From: Mycobacterium parmense
Lineage (GTDB): Bacteria > Actinomycetota > Actinomycetes > Mycobacteriales > Mycobacteriaceae
Assembly (NCBI RefSeq): GCF_010730575.1
Contig: NZ_AP022614.1
Coordinates: forward strand, 4,092,001 to 4,156,000
Reading direction: 5' to 3'
DNA: 64,000 nt
The notes below the pieces were generated by a model. The model did no database searches. It worked only from the letters and a program-made list of their open reading frames with translations, and was not told where the DNA came from. The translations under genes were made by a program, and so were the position numbers. Of this stretch, positions 26,902 through 36,210 are shown in pieces (position 1 is the first letter of the stretch; each line of letters opens with the position of its first letter).

Positions 26902-28119
26902 ATGACCACCGACATCCGCGTTCTCGACAGCGAGGACGACCTGCTGGCCGCGGCGAACGTCTTTCGCGCCGCCATGGTCGGCTTCCCGCCGCTGACCGGT
27001 CTGGGCCCCGGTCAGATCACCGAACTGCTCGAACCGGGCCGCACCATCGGGGCGTTCGTCGGCGGTCAGCTCGTCGGCACCGCGGACGCCGTGACGAGCC
27101 GGCTGACCCTGCCCGGCGGGACGATGGTGGGCCACGCCGCCGTCACGCATATCGGGGTGCTGCCGTCGTACACGCGAAAAGGCATTGCCACCAGCCTGAT
27201 TCGTCACCAGTTGGGCGACATCGCCGCACGCGGCGAGGTGGTGGCCACGTTGCGGGCGTCGGAGGCGACGATCTACGAGCGCTACGGCTACGGTGTGGCC
27301 AGCTCGTCGCAGACGGTCGAGGTGCGGACCGCGCGCGCAGCGCTGCGCCCCGGCGTCGGGGCGGGCGGCCCCGTGCGGCTGCTCGACTCCGCGGCGGCCT
27401 GGGACGTGCTGCCCCGGATCTATGCCGCCCACCGGCCGTCACGCCCGGGAACCATTGACCGCCCGCCGGTTTGGTGGCGTGGGGTGCGGTTGCGCACCGA
27501 GGCGTCCCCGGGCGCGTCCTACGTCGCGGTGTACGGCGAACCCGGATCCGAGTCGGGCTTCGCCCGCTACCGCCCCACCGACACCGAACGCTGGTTCGTC
27601 GCCGACGAGCGGACCGTCGTCGTCGAGGACTTCTTCGCGCCCACCACCGAGGCCTACCTCGGGCTGCTGCGCTTCCTGCTGGGCCTCGACCTCGTCGACC
27701 GGGTGGTGTTCTGGATGCTGCCGACGGACGATCCACTGCCCTGGCTGCTGAGCGACCGCCGCGCGGTACGCGCGACCGCGGTGCACGACGAAACCTGGCT
27801 GCGCGTCGTCGACGTGAACCGCGCCCTGCGGTCGCGCCATTACGTCGGCGACGGGACGGTCACCCTGGCCGTCGATGACCCCCTGCTGCCGGGCAATTCG
27901 GCCTGCTTGGCCATCGCGGGTGGCGTTGCCGAGCCAAGCGACCGGCGCCCGCAGCTGCGCGTCGGCGTCGCGGGGCTGGCGGCCGTGCTCCTCGGGGGAG
28001 CAACCTGGCGCAACCTGGCCGTCGCGGGTTTGGCCCACGCCGCCGATCCGGCGGACCTCGCCGTCGCCGACGAATTGTTCGCGGTGCCCGACGCGCCCCA
28101 CGCCGGGTTCTTCTTCTGA
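26902..28119 (+). CDS. eis: Eis-family GNAT acetyltransferase
   Basis: A 405-residue Eis-like N-acetyltransferase: two GNAT folds followed by a sterol-carrier-like C-terminal domain. The acetyl-CoA motif is in HIGVLPSYTRKGIATSLIRH (about 90-109). ASEATIYERYGYG contains the conserved tyrosine of M. tuberculosis Eis (Tyr126 region), and the chain ends in phenylalanine, whose carboxylate serves in Eis catalysis. Eis proteins acetylate aminoglycosides and host or peptide amines. Similarity to M. tuberculosis Eis is moderate, so this may be a paralog. It lies 46 bases after FadE and 22 bases before an FAD oxidoreductase. Confidence 0.85.
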   Translation: MTTDIRVLDSEDDLLAAANVFRAAMVGFPPLTGLGPGQITELLEPGRTIGAFVGGQLVGTADAVTSRLTLPGGTMVGHAAVTHIGVLPSYTRKGIATSLIRHQLGDIAARGEVVATLRASEATIYERYGYGVASSSQTVEVRTARAALRPGVGAGGPVRLLDSAAAWDVLPRIYAAHRPSRPGTIDRPPVWWRGVRLRTEASPGASYVAVYGEPGSESGFARYRPTDTERWFVADERTVVVEDFFAPTTEAYLGLLRFLLGLDLVDRVVFWMLPTDDPLPWLLSDRRAVRATAVHDETWLRVVDVNRALRSRHYVGDGTVTLAVDDPLLPGNSACLAIAGGVAEPSDRRPQLRVGVAGLAAVLLGGATWRNLAVAGLAHAADPADLAVADELFAVPDAPHAGFFF

Positions 28120-28141
28120 TGCGGCGGGTACGCGAAGACCT

Positions 28142-29089
28142 GTGATTGTCGTCGTCGGTGCGGGGGTCTGCGGGCTGGCGGCCGCCTACGAGCTGTCCAG
28201 ACGTGGCGAACGCGCGGTGGTGCTCGAGCGGGGCCGGCCGTTCGCCGAGCAGTCCGCCGGGCTGGCACGCATCTTCCGGATCGCGCATCGGCGCCCCGCG
28301 CTGTGCCACCTGGCCGTCGGCGCCCGCGCCGGCTGGCAGCGCTGGGAAGCCGAGTTCGGCGTGGGCCGGCTGCTGGGCACCGAGGGTTTCATCGCCGCAG
28401 GTGCGGACCAGGCGATGGCGGCGGCGATGACGGACGCCGGCGCGGCGTTCTCCTGGCTCCACCGGCGGCAGATCGCCGCGCGGATCCCGTTCGTGGACGC
28501 GCCGTGGGACACCGGGCTCTTCGACCCGCTCGGCGGCAGCCTGCGCATCCGCCGCGCGCTGGGCGCCCTGGCGCGGCGGGTCGCCATCCGGCCGGGCGAG
28601 GTGGCGTCGGTGGCCGACGACGGCACGGCCACGCTCACGGACGGGACGGTGCTGCGCGGTGATGGGGTGCTGATCTGCGCGGGAGTCCGCACACCGGCGC
28701 TCTTCGGCCCGCTCGGCGTCGAGTACGCCCCGCACACCCGCTTCAGCTACGAGGGCGCCGACGCCGTCGGTGCGGCCTGCCTGTCGTCGCCGCAAGGCTA
28801 CGGTTTACCGCTCGGCAGCACGGGCCGCTGGGCGTTCGGGCAGGACGTGCCCGACCCCGCCACCGTGCACGCGCTGTTCCCGTCGCTGACTCCCGTGGAC
28901 CGGGTGGACTGCGTCACGGTGCGCGCACCATGGCTGGACTCGGGCGGCGACGGATGGACCGCCGCGCGGCGGGGACGCGTCGTGGCGTTCACCGGCAGCA
29001 ACCTGATGAAGTTCGGCCCACTTCTCGGCGAACTGCTGGCCCGGGCGGTGTGCAGCGACGAGCTGCCCAGCGAATTGACCATCAGCTGA
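28142..29089 (+). CDS. FAD-dependent oxidoreductase (DAO family)
   Basis: A 315-residue D-amino-acid-oxidase-family flavoprotein. The N-terminal dinucleotide-binding motif is VIVVVGAGVCGLAAAYELSR, followed by ARIFRIAHRRP. The C-terminus has VAFTGSNLMKFGPLLGELLA, the second FAD contact typical of the family. The start is GTG 28142, 22 bases after eis; the family motif starts at once, so no longer N-terminus is needed. It is somewhat shorter than the usual 370-400 residues. Likely oxidises an amine or N-methyl amino acid; substrate unknown. Confidence 0.83.
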   Translation: MIVVVGAGVCGLAAAYELSRRGERAVVLERGRPFAEQSAGLARIFRIAHRRPALCHLAVGARAGWQRWEAEFGVGRLLGTEGFIAAGADQAMAAAMTDAGAAFSWLHRRQIAARIPFVDAPWDTGLFDPLGGSLRIRRALGALARRVAIRPGEVASVADDGTATLTDGTVLRGDGVLICAGVRTPALFGPLGVEYAPHTRFSYEGADAVGAACLSSPQGYGLPLGSTGRWAFGQDVPDPATVHALFPSLTPVDRVDCVTVRAPWLDSGGDGWTAARRGRVVAFTGSNLMKFGPLLGELLARAVCSDELPSELTIS

Positions 29090-29221
29090 CGGCGCCGGTG
29101 CAACGGTCCGAACGCCCCGAAAGCTTGGGACGTTCGGCCCTAGGTGTGCGCGTTTGCGGCTCGGAATACTTGAGCGGCTTGTCCCTGTCGGCCTGTTTGC
29201 CAGGCCCTTTGGAGGTAGCTG

Positions 29222-30964
29222 ATGACCGCTGAGGCGCCGATCGCCGTCGAACTGCGGGCCCGCCGGCCGTTTCCGGCGCGAACCGGGCCCACGGGCAACC
29301 TGATCTATAAAATCATCAGCACGACCGATCACAAGATGATCGGCATCATGTACATGGTCGCCTGCTTCATCTTCTTCTTCATCGGCGGGCTGATGGCTTT
29401 GCTGATCCGTCTCGAGCTGGCGGCCCCGGGGCTGCAGTTCCTGTCCAACGAGCAGTACAACCAGCTGTTCACCATGCACGGCACCGCGATGTTGCTGTTC
29501 TACGCCACACCGGTGGTGTTCGGGTTCGCCAACCTGGTCTTGCCGTTGCAGATCGGCGCGCCGGACGTGGCCTTCCCGCGGCTCAACGCGTTGTCGTTCT
29601 GGCTCTTCGTCTTCGGCGCGCTGATCGCGTTGAGCGGCTTCATCCTCCCCGGTGGTGCGGCCGATTTCGGCTGGACGGCATACACGCCGCTCTCGGATGC
29701 GGTCCACAGTCCCGGCGTGGGCTGTGACCTCTGGATTTTGGGGGTGGGCGTCGGCGGTCTGGGCACCATCCTGGGGGCGGTCAACATGATCACCACCGTC
29801 GTCTGCATGCGGGCGCCCGGCATGACGATGTTCAGGATGCCGATCTTCACCTGGAACATCCTGGTCACCAGTGTGCTTGTCCTGATTGTCTTTCCGCTGC
29901 TCACCGCAGCGCTGTTCGGACTGGAAGCCGACCGCCGCATCGGCGCCCACGTCTACGACCCCGCCAACGGCGGCGCGATCCTCTACCAGCACCTGTTCTG
30001 GTTCTTCGGGCACCCCGAGGTGTACGTCATCGCGCTGCCCTTCTTCGGCATCGTCTCCGAGATCATCCCCGTGTTCGCCCGCAAACCGATCTTCGGCTAC
30101 ACCACGCTGGTGTATGCCACGCTGTCGATCGCCGCGCTGTCGGTGGCGGTGTGGGCGCACCACATGTACGCGACAGGCGCCGTGCTGCTGCCGTTCTTCT
30201 CGTTCATGACGTTCCTCATCGCGGTCCCGACAGGGATCAAGTTCTTCAACTGGATCGGCACCATGTGGCGCGGCCAGTTGACGTTCGAAACACCGATGTT
30301 GTTCTGCCTGGGCTTCCTGATCACCTTCCTGCTCGGCGGGCTGACGGGCGTGCTGCTGGCCAGCCCCCCGCTGGACTTCCACATCAGCGACACCTATTTC
30401 GTGGTGGCCCACTTCCACTACACCCTGTTCGGCACCATCGTGTTCGCCACCTACGCGGGCATCTACTTCTGGTTCCCGAAGATGACGGGCCGCCTCTTGG
30501 ACGAGCGACTGGGCAAACTGCACTTCTGGCTGACGTTGATCGGGTTCCACGCCACCTTCCTGGTGCAGCACTGGCTGGGAGACATGGGCATGCCGCGCCG
30601 CTACGCCGACTACCTGCCCACCGACGGGTTCCAGACGCTGAACCTCGTCTCCACCATCGGGTCGTTCATCCTCGCCGCGTCGGTGCTGCCGTTCGTGTGG
30701 AACGTCTTCAAGAGCTGGCGCTACGGCGAACCGGTTCTGGTGGACGATCCGTGGGGCCACGGCAATTCGCTGGAGTGGGCTACCAGTTGCCCGCCGCCGC
30801 GGCACAATTTCACCGAGCTGCCCCGAATCCGTTCGGAACGGCCGGCATTCGAACTGCATTACCCGCACATGGTGCCCCGGATGCGCGGCGAAGCCTACGT
30901 CGGCCGCCGCCATGTCGGGGCCATCGAGGCCCAAACCCCGGCCGCCGCTCCCCCGGGCCCCTGA
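29222..30964 (+). CDS. ctaD: Cytochrome c oxidase subunit I (aa3-type)
   Basis: A 580-residue, 12-helix haem-copper oxidase subunit I, part of the membrane terminal oxidase reducing O2. Metal ligands are visible: His86 in [10 protein letters not shown] (low-spin haem), [16 protein letters not shown] (CuB His with the cross-linked Tyr), WAHHMYATG (two CuB His) and [11 protein letters not shown] (haem ligands). Comparison with the recalled M. tuberculosis CtaD shows strong identity but a different N-terminus and many substitutions, so it may be a second copy. GGAGG at 29211-29215 supports ATG 29222. No other oxidase subunit gene lies nearby. Confidence 0.95.
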   Translation: MTAEAPIAVELRARRPFPARTGPTGNLIYKIISTTDHKMIGIMYMVACFIFFFIGGLMALLIRLELAAPGLQFLSNEQYNQLFTMHGTAMLLFYATPVVFGFANLVLPLQIGAPDVAFPRLNALSFWLFVFGALIALSGFILPGGAADFGWTAYTPLSDAVHSPGVGCDLWILGVGVGGLGTILGAVNMITTVVCMRAPGMTMFRMPIFTWNILVTSVLVLIVFPLLTAALFGLEADRRIGAHVYDPANGGAILYQHLFWFFGHPEVYVIALPFFGIVSEIIPVFARKPIFGYTTLVYATLSIAALSVAVWAHHMYATGAVLLPFFSFMTFLIAVPTGIKFFNWIGTMWRGQLTFETPMLFCLGFLITFLLGGLTGVLLASPPLDFHISDTYFVVAHFHYTLFGTIVFATYAGIYFWFPKMTGRLLDERLGKLHFWLTLIGFHATFLVQHWLGDMGMPRRYADYLPTDGFQTLNLVSTIGSFILAASVLPFVWNVFKSWRYGEPVLVDDPWGHGNSLEWATSCPPPRHNFTELPRIRSERPAFELHYPHMVPRMRGEAYVGRRHVGAIEAQTPAAAPPGP

Positions 30965-30965
30965 G

Positions 30966-30987
30966 TCGCCGGTACTCCGGTCGGCGA
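30966..30987. terminator. Weak hairpin after ctaD
   Basis: TCGCCG (30966-30971) and CGGCGA (30982-30987) form a 6-bp stem in the 76-base gap between convergent ctaD and the ABC binding-protein gene. No T-run follows. Termination here is only a suggestion. Confidence 0.3.
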
Positions 30988-31040
30988 GCGCGACGCCGCC
31001 GGCACCGCCGGTCGCCCGGTTCGCATGACCGACCCCGGAA

Positions 31041-32156
31041 CTATTGCGCCCGAACGAATCCCACACCCTCGGCTGCGCTGACGCCCGCGTCGTGCAGCAC
31101 CGCGCTCGCCGTGTCAGCCTGCACCGCACCGTCAGGCAGGGTGGCCGCGGGTATCGCCTTGATGCGGTAGAGGAACGCGGCGCCCGTGTTGATCAGATCC
31201 GCGCTCTCACCGGTGGGAACGAACGGCAGCCGCAGGCGGATTCCGTCCGCGCTGCCGCCTTGGTCGACAGGCCACTTGCGGTACAGCGCGTCGCGGAGGT
31301 CGTTGGCAGGGAAGCCCTCGGTCTGGCTTTGTGCCATGCGGACGATCTCATCGGCATTCGCCGGATCGGCCAGGTAATGCTGCGCATCCAACTCCGCTTT
31401 CAGCCAGCCTTTGGCCGCGTCGGGATGTGTGTCGGCGAATTGCTTGTCCATCAACAGGAATGCACCGTCGTGCTGGTTGGCCAATGCGCCGCTGGCAACG
31501 CGCTTGGCGAGCCCGGCATTGACCAACTTCGACGCCGTGGGTTCCCAAATGGTCGTCGCGTCGATGGTGTGGTTCTGGAAGCTGGAGGTGATCACCTCGA
31601 TGCTCTGGTTCAGATAGGAGGCCGGTTTGACGCCAAGCGCGTCGAACGTGGCCTGGGCGATGCGGTCCGCGCAGCTTCCCTGCGGTGTGGCGACGGTCTT
31701 GCCGTTGAACCATGCGAGCGCGTCGCGCTGGCTGCCGAAGTTCGGCGCGTCCGGTCGGGTGAGAAAGACGCCGCACTGATCCTGTGAGAGCCCGAGGGTC
31801 GCGAAAATCCGCAGGTCTCTCGTAGTTCGTTTACTCGCACCCACAATCGCCGGCATGTCGCCCGCGTAGCCGATCTGTTGTTTTCCGGCCAGCATCTGAC
31901 TCACGATGATCGATCCCTGCAGGCCGACCTGAAAGTCCACCGTTGAGCCTGCGGGCAGATACTTCTTCCAGAATTCCTTGCCCCGCAACACCACTGCGGA
32001 CCAAGCCTCGGTGTAGTAGGGCTGGTAACCCACGGTGAGGTGCACGGGTCCACCGGCCGCACCCACATCGTTTCCGCCGATGTTGCCGACCGCGGCGCAG
32101 CCCGCAACGGTCAGCACCGTCGCCAGCACAACGAAGAGTGCCCTGTTCAGTCGCAT
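31041..32156 (-). CDS. ABC transporter substrate-binding lipoprotein (NMT1/SsuA-like)
   Basis: A 371-residue binding lipoprotein of the nitrate/sulfonate/taurine/thiamine-precursor type. The signal peptide ends in a lipobox VAGC with cysteine at residue 20. The mature part has LTVGYQPYYTEAWSAVV, IGYAGDMPAIVGASKR and ATPQGSCADRIAQATFDALG, typical for the family. It is the last gene of a five-gene operon with two permeases and two ATPases, and is the only binding protein there. Substrate is likely a small organic anion such as a sulfonate, but this is not shown. Confidence 0.88.
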   Translation of the reverse strand: MRLNRALFVVLATVLTVAGCAAVGNIGGNDVGAAGGPVHLTVGYQPYYTEAWSAVVLRGKEFWKKYLPAGSTVDFQVGLQGSIIVSQMLAGKQQIGYAGDMPAIVGASKRTTRDLRIFATLGLSQDQCGVFLTRPDAPNFGSQRDALAWFNGKTVATPQGSCADRIAQATFDALGVKPASYLNQSIEVITSSFQNHTIDATTIWEPTASKLVNAGLAKRVASGALANQHDGAFLLMDKQFADTHPDAAKGWLKAELDAQHYLADPANADEIVRMAQSQTEGFPANDLRDALYRKWPVDQGGSADGIRLRLPFVPTGESADLINTGAAFLYRIKAIPAATLPDGAVQADTASAVLHDAGVSAAEGVGFVRAQ

Positions 32157-32198
32157 TGGATTCTTTCTGTCGTGAAAGGTGGTTATTGATCCGTCAAT

Positions 32199-32996
32199 TC
32201 ATCGCCGGGACAGGTCGTGAGCAGCGGGCGATCGCAGGAGGTGCATGGCGCGGTCCTTGATGCGCTGAGCGCTTTCGTCCAGCAGCAAATCCGTGCGCCG
32301 ACGCGGGTGATCCAGCTGGATCGAAAACTCCTCACGCACCCGGGCGGGTCGTTCGGTCATGACCAGCAGGCGGTCGGCAAGCAGCAGGGCCTCGTCGACA
32401 TCCGTGGTGATCAACAACACCGTCCGCTGTTGCTCCCGGAGAAGCTCGGCGGTGTATTCCTGCATCAGTTCGCGGGTCATGGCGTCCAAGCCACGAAACG
32501 GCTCGTCGAGCACCAGAACCGCGGGCTCGTTGATCAGCGCCCGGGCCAGTTCTGCGCGCCGGCGCATCCCACCGGACAACTCGCCCGGGTACCGGTCGCC
32601 GAACTCCGCGAGTCCGACGCGTGCCAACATCGCGCCCGCCCGCCGCCGCGCCCCCCGTCTGTCCTCTCCGCGGGCGCGCGGCCCGAACATGACGTTTTCG
32701 CAAGTTGTCAGCCAGGGCATCAACGCGTTCTCCTGGAACAACAACAGCCGTTCGGCGGCAGGGCCGTTCACCTCGCGGCCGTCGACTCTGACCGAACCGC
32801 TCGTCGGCCTGTGGTAACCCGCCAAGAGGTAACCGACGGTTGTCTTGCCGCCGCCCGAGGGACCGATCATCGCGACGATCTCACCGGGCGCGAGGCCAAA
32901 CGAGCAGTCGTCGACCACCTTCACGCACTGACGACCCTTGGGGACGTGATAGGACACCTGGTCGAACAGCACCGCCCCGGCCCGGCCGGCGGTCAT
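32199..32996 (-). CDS. ABC importer ATPase B, H-loop histidine replaced
   Basis: A 265-residue ABC ATPase of the SsuB/TauB type. Walker A is MIGPSGGGKTTVGYLLAG, the Q-loop LLLFQENALMPW, the signature ELSGGMRRR and Walker B VLVLDEPFRGLD. The switch (H-loop) reads LLITTDVDEA, so the usual histidine is threonine. ATG 32996 overlaps the upstream permease stop (ATGA). Because the partner ATPase at 33814-34638 has the opposite defect (altered signature), the two probably form a heterodimer with one degenerate ATP site. Membrane-associated on the cytoplasmic side. Confidence 0.9.
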   Translation of the reverse strand: MTAGRAGAVLFDQVSYHVPKGRQCVKVVDDCSFGLAPGEIVAMIGPSGGGKTTVGYLLAGYHRPTSGSVRVDGREVNGPAAERLLLFQENALMPWLTTCENVMFGPRARGEDRRGARRRAGAMLARVGLAEFGDRYPGELSGGMRRRAELARALINEPAVLVLDEPFRGLDAMTRELMQEYTAELLREQQRTVLLITTDVDEALLLADRLLVMTERPARVREEFSIQLDHPRRRTDLLLDESAQRIKDRAMHLLRSPAAHDLSRR

Positions 32997-33817
32997 GCCT
33001 TCACCCGCCGCCACGGCATCATCCGATTGCCCAACGCCCGCACCAGCCCGCTCGACACATAGCCGGCGATCCCCAGACTGATCATCGCCACCACGACCCG
33101 GGGTAAATCGTTGCCCTGATAGGCATTCCACACCAAGAAGCCCAGCCCGCCGTCGCCGGACTGCCGGCCGCCGCCGGAGATCAGTTCCGCGGCCACCACG
33201 ACCTCCCACGTGATACCCATGCCGACGGCCGCGCCCGTCACCAGCGATGGCATCAGCGCCGGCAACAGCACGCGCCGGAAAACGTATGACCGCCGTGCGC
33301 CCATCGACCGCGCGGCGAGCACGTGGCGGCGGTCGATCTCCTCGGCACCGCCAACGGTGTTCAGCACGACCGGGAACAGGGCGCCCAGAAAGGTCACGAA
33401 AGTGATCGACAGTTCCTGAGTCGGCCAGAAGATGATCGCGATCGGCACCCAGGCGAGCGGCGGGATCGGCCGCAGCGACTCGAATACCGGGAATACCACG
33501 CGTTTGAACCACGGACGGGTTGCCATCAGCAACCCCAATGCGCCTCCCACGACCAGCGCCACCCCGAATCCGGCCAGCACCCTTTGCAAGGACAGCGACC
33601 AGCTGTTCCAATACCCCGGGCTGGCAGCCAGTTTCAGGAAGTCCCCGGCCACCGCCGATGGCGGGGGTAACTGCCCCGCCAGCGGCACGTCGACACCGGT
33701 CCAGCCGTGCAGCCGGGTGGCCAGTTCCCAGGACAGCGCAAAGATGGCGATGCCGAGCAGGCCCCGCCTCAGGGCCGCGGACTTCAGTCCGTGGGTCAGG
33801 TCGGACAGCGTTGTCAT
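32993..33817 (-). CDS. ABC importer permease 2
   Basis: A 274-residue inner-membrane permease of the SsuC/TauC type with about six helices. The cytoplasmic coupling (EAA) loop is AARSMGARRSYVFRRVLLPA, preceded by RPIPPLAWVPIAIIFWPTQE, the family's signature segment. It overlaps both neighbours by 4 bases (with ATPase A upstream, 33814-33817, and ATPase B downstream, 32993-32996). It probably pairs with permease 1 (34644-35507) to form one heterodimeric channel. Confidence 0.9.
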   Translation of the reverse strand: MTTLSDLTHGLKSAALRRGLLGIAIFALSWELATRLHGWTGVDVPLAGQLPPPSAVAGDFLKLAASPGYWNSWSLSLQRVLAGFGVALVVGGALGLLMATRPWFKRVVFPVFESLRPIPPLAWVPIAIIFWPTQELSITFVTFLGALFPVVLNTVGGAEEIDRRHVLAARSMGARRSYVFRRVLLPALMPSLVTGAAVGMGITWEVVVAAELISGGGRQSGDGGLGFLVWNAYQGNDLPRVVVAMISLGIAGYVSSGLVRALGNRMMPWRRVKA

Positions 33818-34638
33818 CGGACCAATTCCCGCTCGCCCACCTCGAACGCGCGCCTGGCCTCGTCGCGGACGGCGTCGGAGACCTCGACGACGAGTTCGCG
33901 GAACATCGCACTGGTGATGATGCCGGGGTCGCGGGGACGGTCGAGACCGACCTCGATCGTGGTCTTGACCCGGCCGGGACGGGTCGTCATGACGGTGACG
34001 CGACTGCCCAGGTAGACAGCTTCCTCGATGTCGTGGGTGATGAAAAGCACTGTGACCGAGGAGTTGTCGTAGATTTGCAGCAGCGCGTCGTGCATCGCGG
34101 CGCGCGAGATCGCGTCCATCCCGCGAAACGGCTCGTCGAGCAGGAGCACCGCCGGCTCCATGACCAGCGCGCGCAGGATCTCGACGCGGCGCGCTATGCC
34201 GCTCGACAGCTCGCCCGGGTAGCTGTCGGCCAGGTCAGCGAGCCCGACCCTTCGCAGATGCGTGCGCGCGATGTCCGCCGCTTCGCCGCGGCCGGCGCGC
34301 CGTTGCGCGACCAGACCGTATCCGACGTTGTCGGCCACGGTGAGCCAGGGAAACAGCGTGCTGTCCTGAAAGACGACGACCCGATCGGGACCGATTGCGG
34401 CGGTGGGGCGAGCGGGGCCGCACAGCAGTTCGCCGTCGAGTTCGACGCGGCCGGATGTGATGTCGGTAAATCCGGCGACCGCCGCGAGCAGCGTGCTCTT
34501 TCCGCACCCGGACGGCCCGACGATGACGTGCAGTTCCCCGGCCGCGATCTCGAGACTGAAGTCCTGCACCGCAACCACCGGAGCGCCCGCCAGTGGATAG
34601 GTCTTGCACACGGTGTCGAGAACGACGTTGCCCCCCAT
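33814..34638 (-). CDS. ABC importer ATPase A, degenerate signature motif
   Basis: A 274-residue SsuB/TauB-type ATPase. Walker A is VGPSGCGKSTLLAAVAG, the Q-loop VVVFQDSTLFPW, Walker B VLLLDEPFRGMD and the H-loop FITHDIEEA, all intact. The signature motif reads ELSSGIARR instead of LSGGQ. It follows permease 1 by 5 bases and overlaps permease 2. In a heterodimer with ATPase B, its altered signature would face the H-loop-defective site of ATPase B, leaving the other composite site fully functional. Confidence 0.9.
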   Translation of the reverse strand: MGGNVVLDTVCKTYPLAGAPVVAVQDFSLEIAAGELHVIVGPSGCGKSTLLAAVAGFTDITSGRVELDGELLCGPARPTAAIGPDRVVVFQDSTLFPWLTVADNVGYGLVAQRRAGRGEAADIARTHLRRVGLADLADSYPGELSSGIARRVEILRALVMEPAVLLLDEPFRGMDAISRAAMHDALLQIYDNSSVTVLFITHDIEEAVYLGSRVTVMTTRPGRVKTTIEVGLDRPRDPGIITSAMFRELVVEVSDAVRDEARRAFEVGERELVR

Positions 34639-34643
34639 CGTGA

Positions 34644-35507
34644 TCAGACGCTCCGGGCCCGGTAGGCCATCATCCTGCCGGCGACGAGCCGGATCACGGC
34701 GCTGCTGGCATAGCCGACCATGCCGAGGGTGATCATGGCGATGACGATCGTCGGGTAGCGGGTGGTCGTATACGAAGCATTGATCAGATAGCCGAGCCCG
34801 AACTGGCCCGCGATCATCTCCCCGGCGACCAGCGAAAACCAGGCGACTCCCATGCCGATCTGCAGACCGGTGAAGATGTACGGCAGCGACCCCGGGATCA
34901 CCACCGTGCGCAGCACCGTGGTGGACCCGGCGCCGAGGCACCTGGCCGCTCGGATCAGGTTCTTGTCGACGGAGTGAACCCCCAGCATCGTGTTCAGCGT
35001 GACCGCATAGAACGCGGCCAGGTAGGTGAGGAAGAGGACAGAGCCCTCCCGGGTGTGAAACATCAGCATTGCCAAGGGAACCCAGGCCAGGATCGGGATG
35101 GGGCGGATCAACTCGAAAACCGGAAAACCGTACTGGCGCAATCGCGACGACCAGCCCAGCAGCAGCCCGAGCGGGATCCCCGTCGCCAGCGCCGCGGTGA
35201 ATGCGATGGCGACGCGCCGAATGCTGGCCCAAATGTGCTGGTAGTAGGACGCCGTGAAAATGGACGTACCGTAGGCCGGGTTCGGGCTGACCCATTCCCT
35301 GACCACCTCGGTGGGGCCGGGAATGCCCCGAAACCGTGGCAGCGCCAGCACATCGACGGTCAGGTACCAGAAGCCGACGAACAGCGCGAAGCCGAGGATG
35401 GCCAGAAACGGCGCGGACGACGGCCGCCGACCGCGCCGTCGCTTCGGCTCGGTGCCGACGCTGCCGCGGACGGCCACGGACGTCGACTCGGTCAAAAGGA
35501 CGCTCAC
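34644..35507 (-). CDS. ABC importer permease 1
   Basis: A 287-residue SsuC/TauC-type permease, first gene of the operon. A basic cytoplasmic N-terminus (KRRRGRRPSS) precedes about six membrane helices. RPIPILAWVPLAMLMFHTRE and the coupling loop AARCLGAGSTTVLRTVVIPG are typical. It resembles permease 2 but is clearly distinct. The ATG at 35507 follows a 207-base spacer to the lipoprotein gene, where the operon promoter should lie. Confidence 0.9.
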   Translation of the reverse strand: MSVLLTESTSVAVRGSVGTEPKRRRGRRPSSAPFLAILGFALFVGFWYLTVDVLALPRFRGIPGPTEVVREWVSPNPAYGTSIFTASYYQHIWASIRRVAIAFTAALATGIPLGLLLGWSSRLRQYGFPVFELIRPIPILAWVPLAMLMFHTREGSVLFLTYLAAFYAVTLNTMLGVHSVDKNLIRAARCLGAGSTTVLRTVVIPGSLPYIFTGLQIGMGVAWFSLVAGEMIAGQFGLGYLINASYTTTRYPTIVIAMITLGMVGYASSAVIRLVAGRMMAYRARSV

Positions 35508-35714
35508 CGGCCGCCTTTCCGAGGATCAGAGATGCCCCTTGGCTCGAGTCCGGGGCACGGCCTGGAACACGTCGCGGGGTGCTTGCGCAAACTCAGTGAT
35601 CATTTCCGCGCCGGTGGCGCGCCGCAACGGTATAGATCGCGTTGACCAAAACCTGGCACCGCCCGGGCCGCCGGGAAGCTTTGCCCGCGGCGCCGTCCTG
35701 CCAGCCGGCGGAGG

Positions 35715-35993
35715 TCAGCCGTGTGGCGCCTCGGAGATCTTGCTGTCCGGCTTGCCCAGGGTCTGGCAGTAGGTCGCGGCGGACAGGCGCGTCGCCGTGA
35801 TCTCCGCATTGTTCGGATCGTTGCCGCTCTTGTCCTTCAGCATCTTGCTGATCTCGCTGTCCTGCTTTTTCTGGTCCTGAGAGGTGAAGTCCTTGCACGT
35901 GGTGTCGCCCCCGGTGTTGATGACCTGCGACGCCGAACATGCGCTCGAGAGCAGCGCGGCGATCACGATCGTGGCCGCGGCGATGTGCTTCAT
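35715..35993 (-). CDS. Small secreted lipoprotein, HdeA-like
   Basis: A 92-residue lipoprotein. The signal peptide MKHIAAATIVIAALLSSACS ends in a lipobox with cysteine at residue 19. The mature domain of about 73 residues has two cysteines (TTCKDF and ATYCQTLG), a pattern resembling the acid-stress chaperone HdeA and related mycobacterial lipoproteins. AGGAGG at 36000-36005, 6 bases upstream, fixes the start at ATG 35993. It is divergent from the MFS gene. Assignment to the HdeA family is likely rather than proven; it would act in the periplasm or cell envelope. Confidence 0.75.
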   Translation of the reverse strand: MKHIAAATIVIAALLSSACSASQVINTGGDTTCKDFTSQDQKKQDSEISKMLKDKSGNDPNNAEITATRLSAATYCQTLGKPDSKISEAPHG

Positions 35994-36210
35994 TCTTTGC
36001 CTCCTGGATCCGAAGTAGTGACGTTGTACACCAAATCCGCCGATCTGAAACCATATCCCGCGCCCCGGACACCGGACAGGTGTTTGCGGTCCCAGCGGCT
36101 GCCGGCGGGTAGGTCGTTTTCTTGGCCGGGAAAGGGAATAACAATTGCAGCGGCGGGGTCTCACCGTCGTCGCCACATCGCGGGAGCGGGCTACGGGGAG
36201 GGACTCGGTC

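Noticed and set aside
28805..31129. Long open frame (774 codons) on the minus strand opposite ctaD and the FAD oxidoreductase gene
   Set aside because: It is an antisense frame of well-conserved genes; its translation is rich in H, R, D, Q and E with no family motif, the usual artefact in high-GC DNA.
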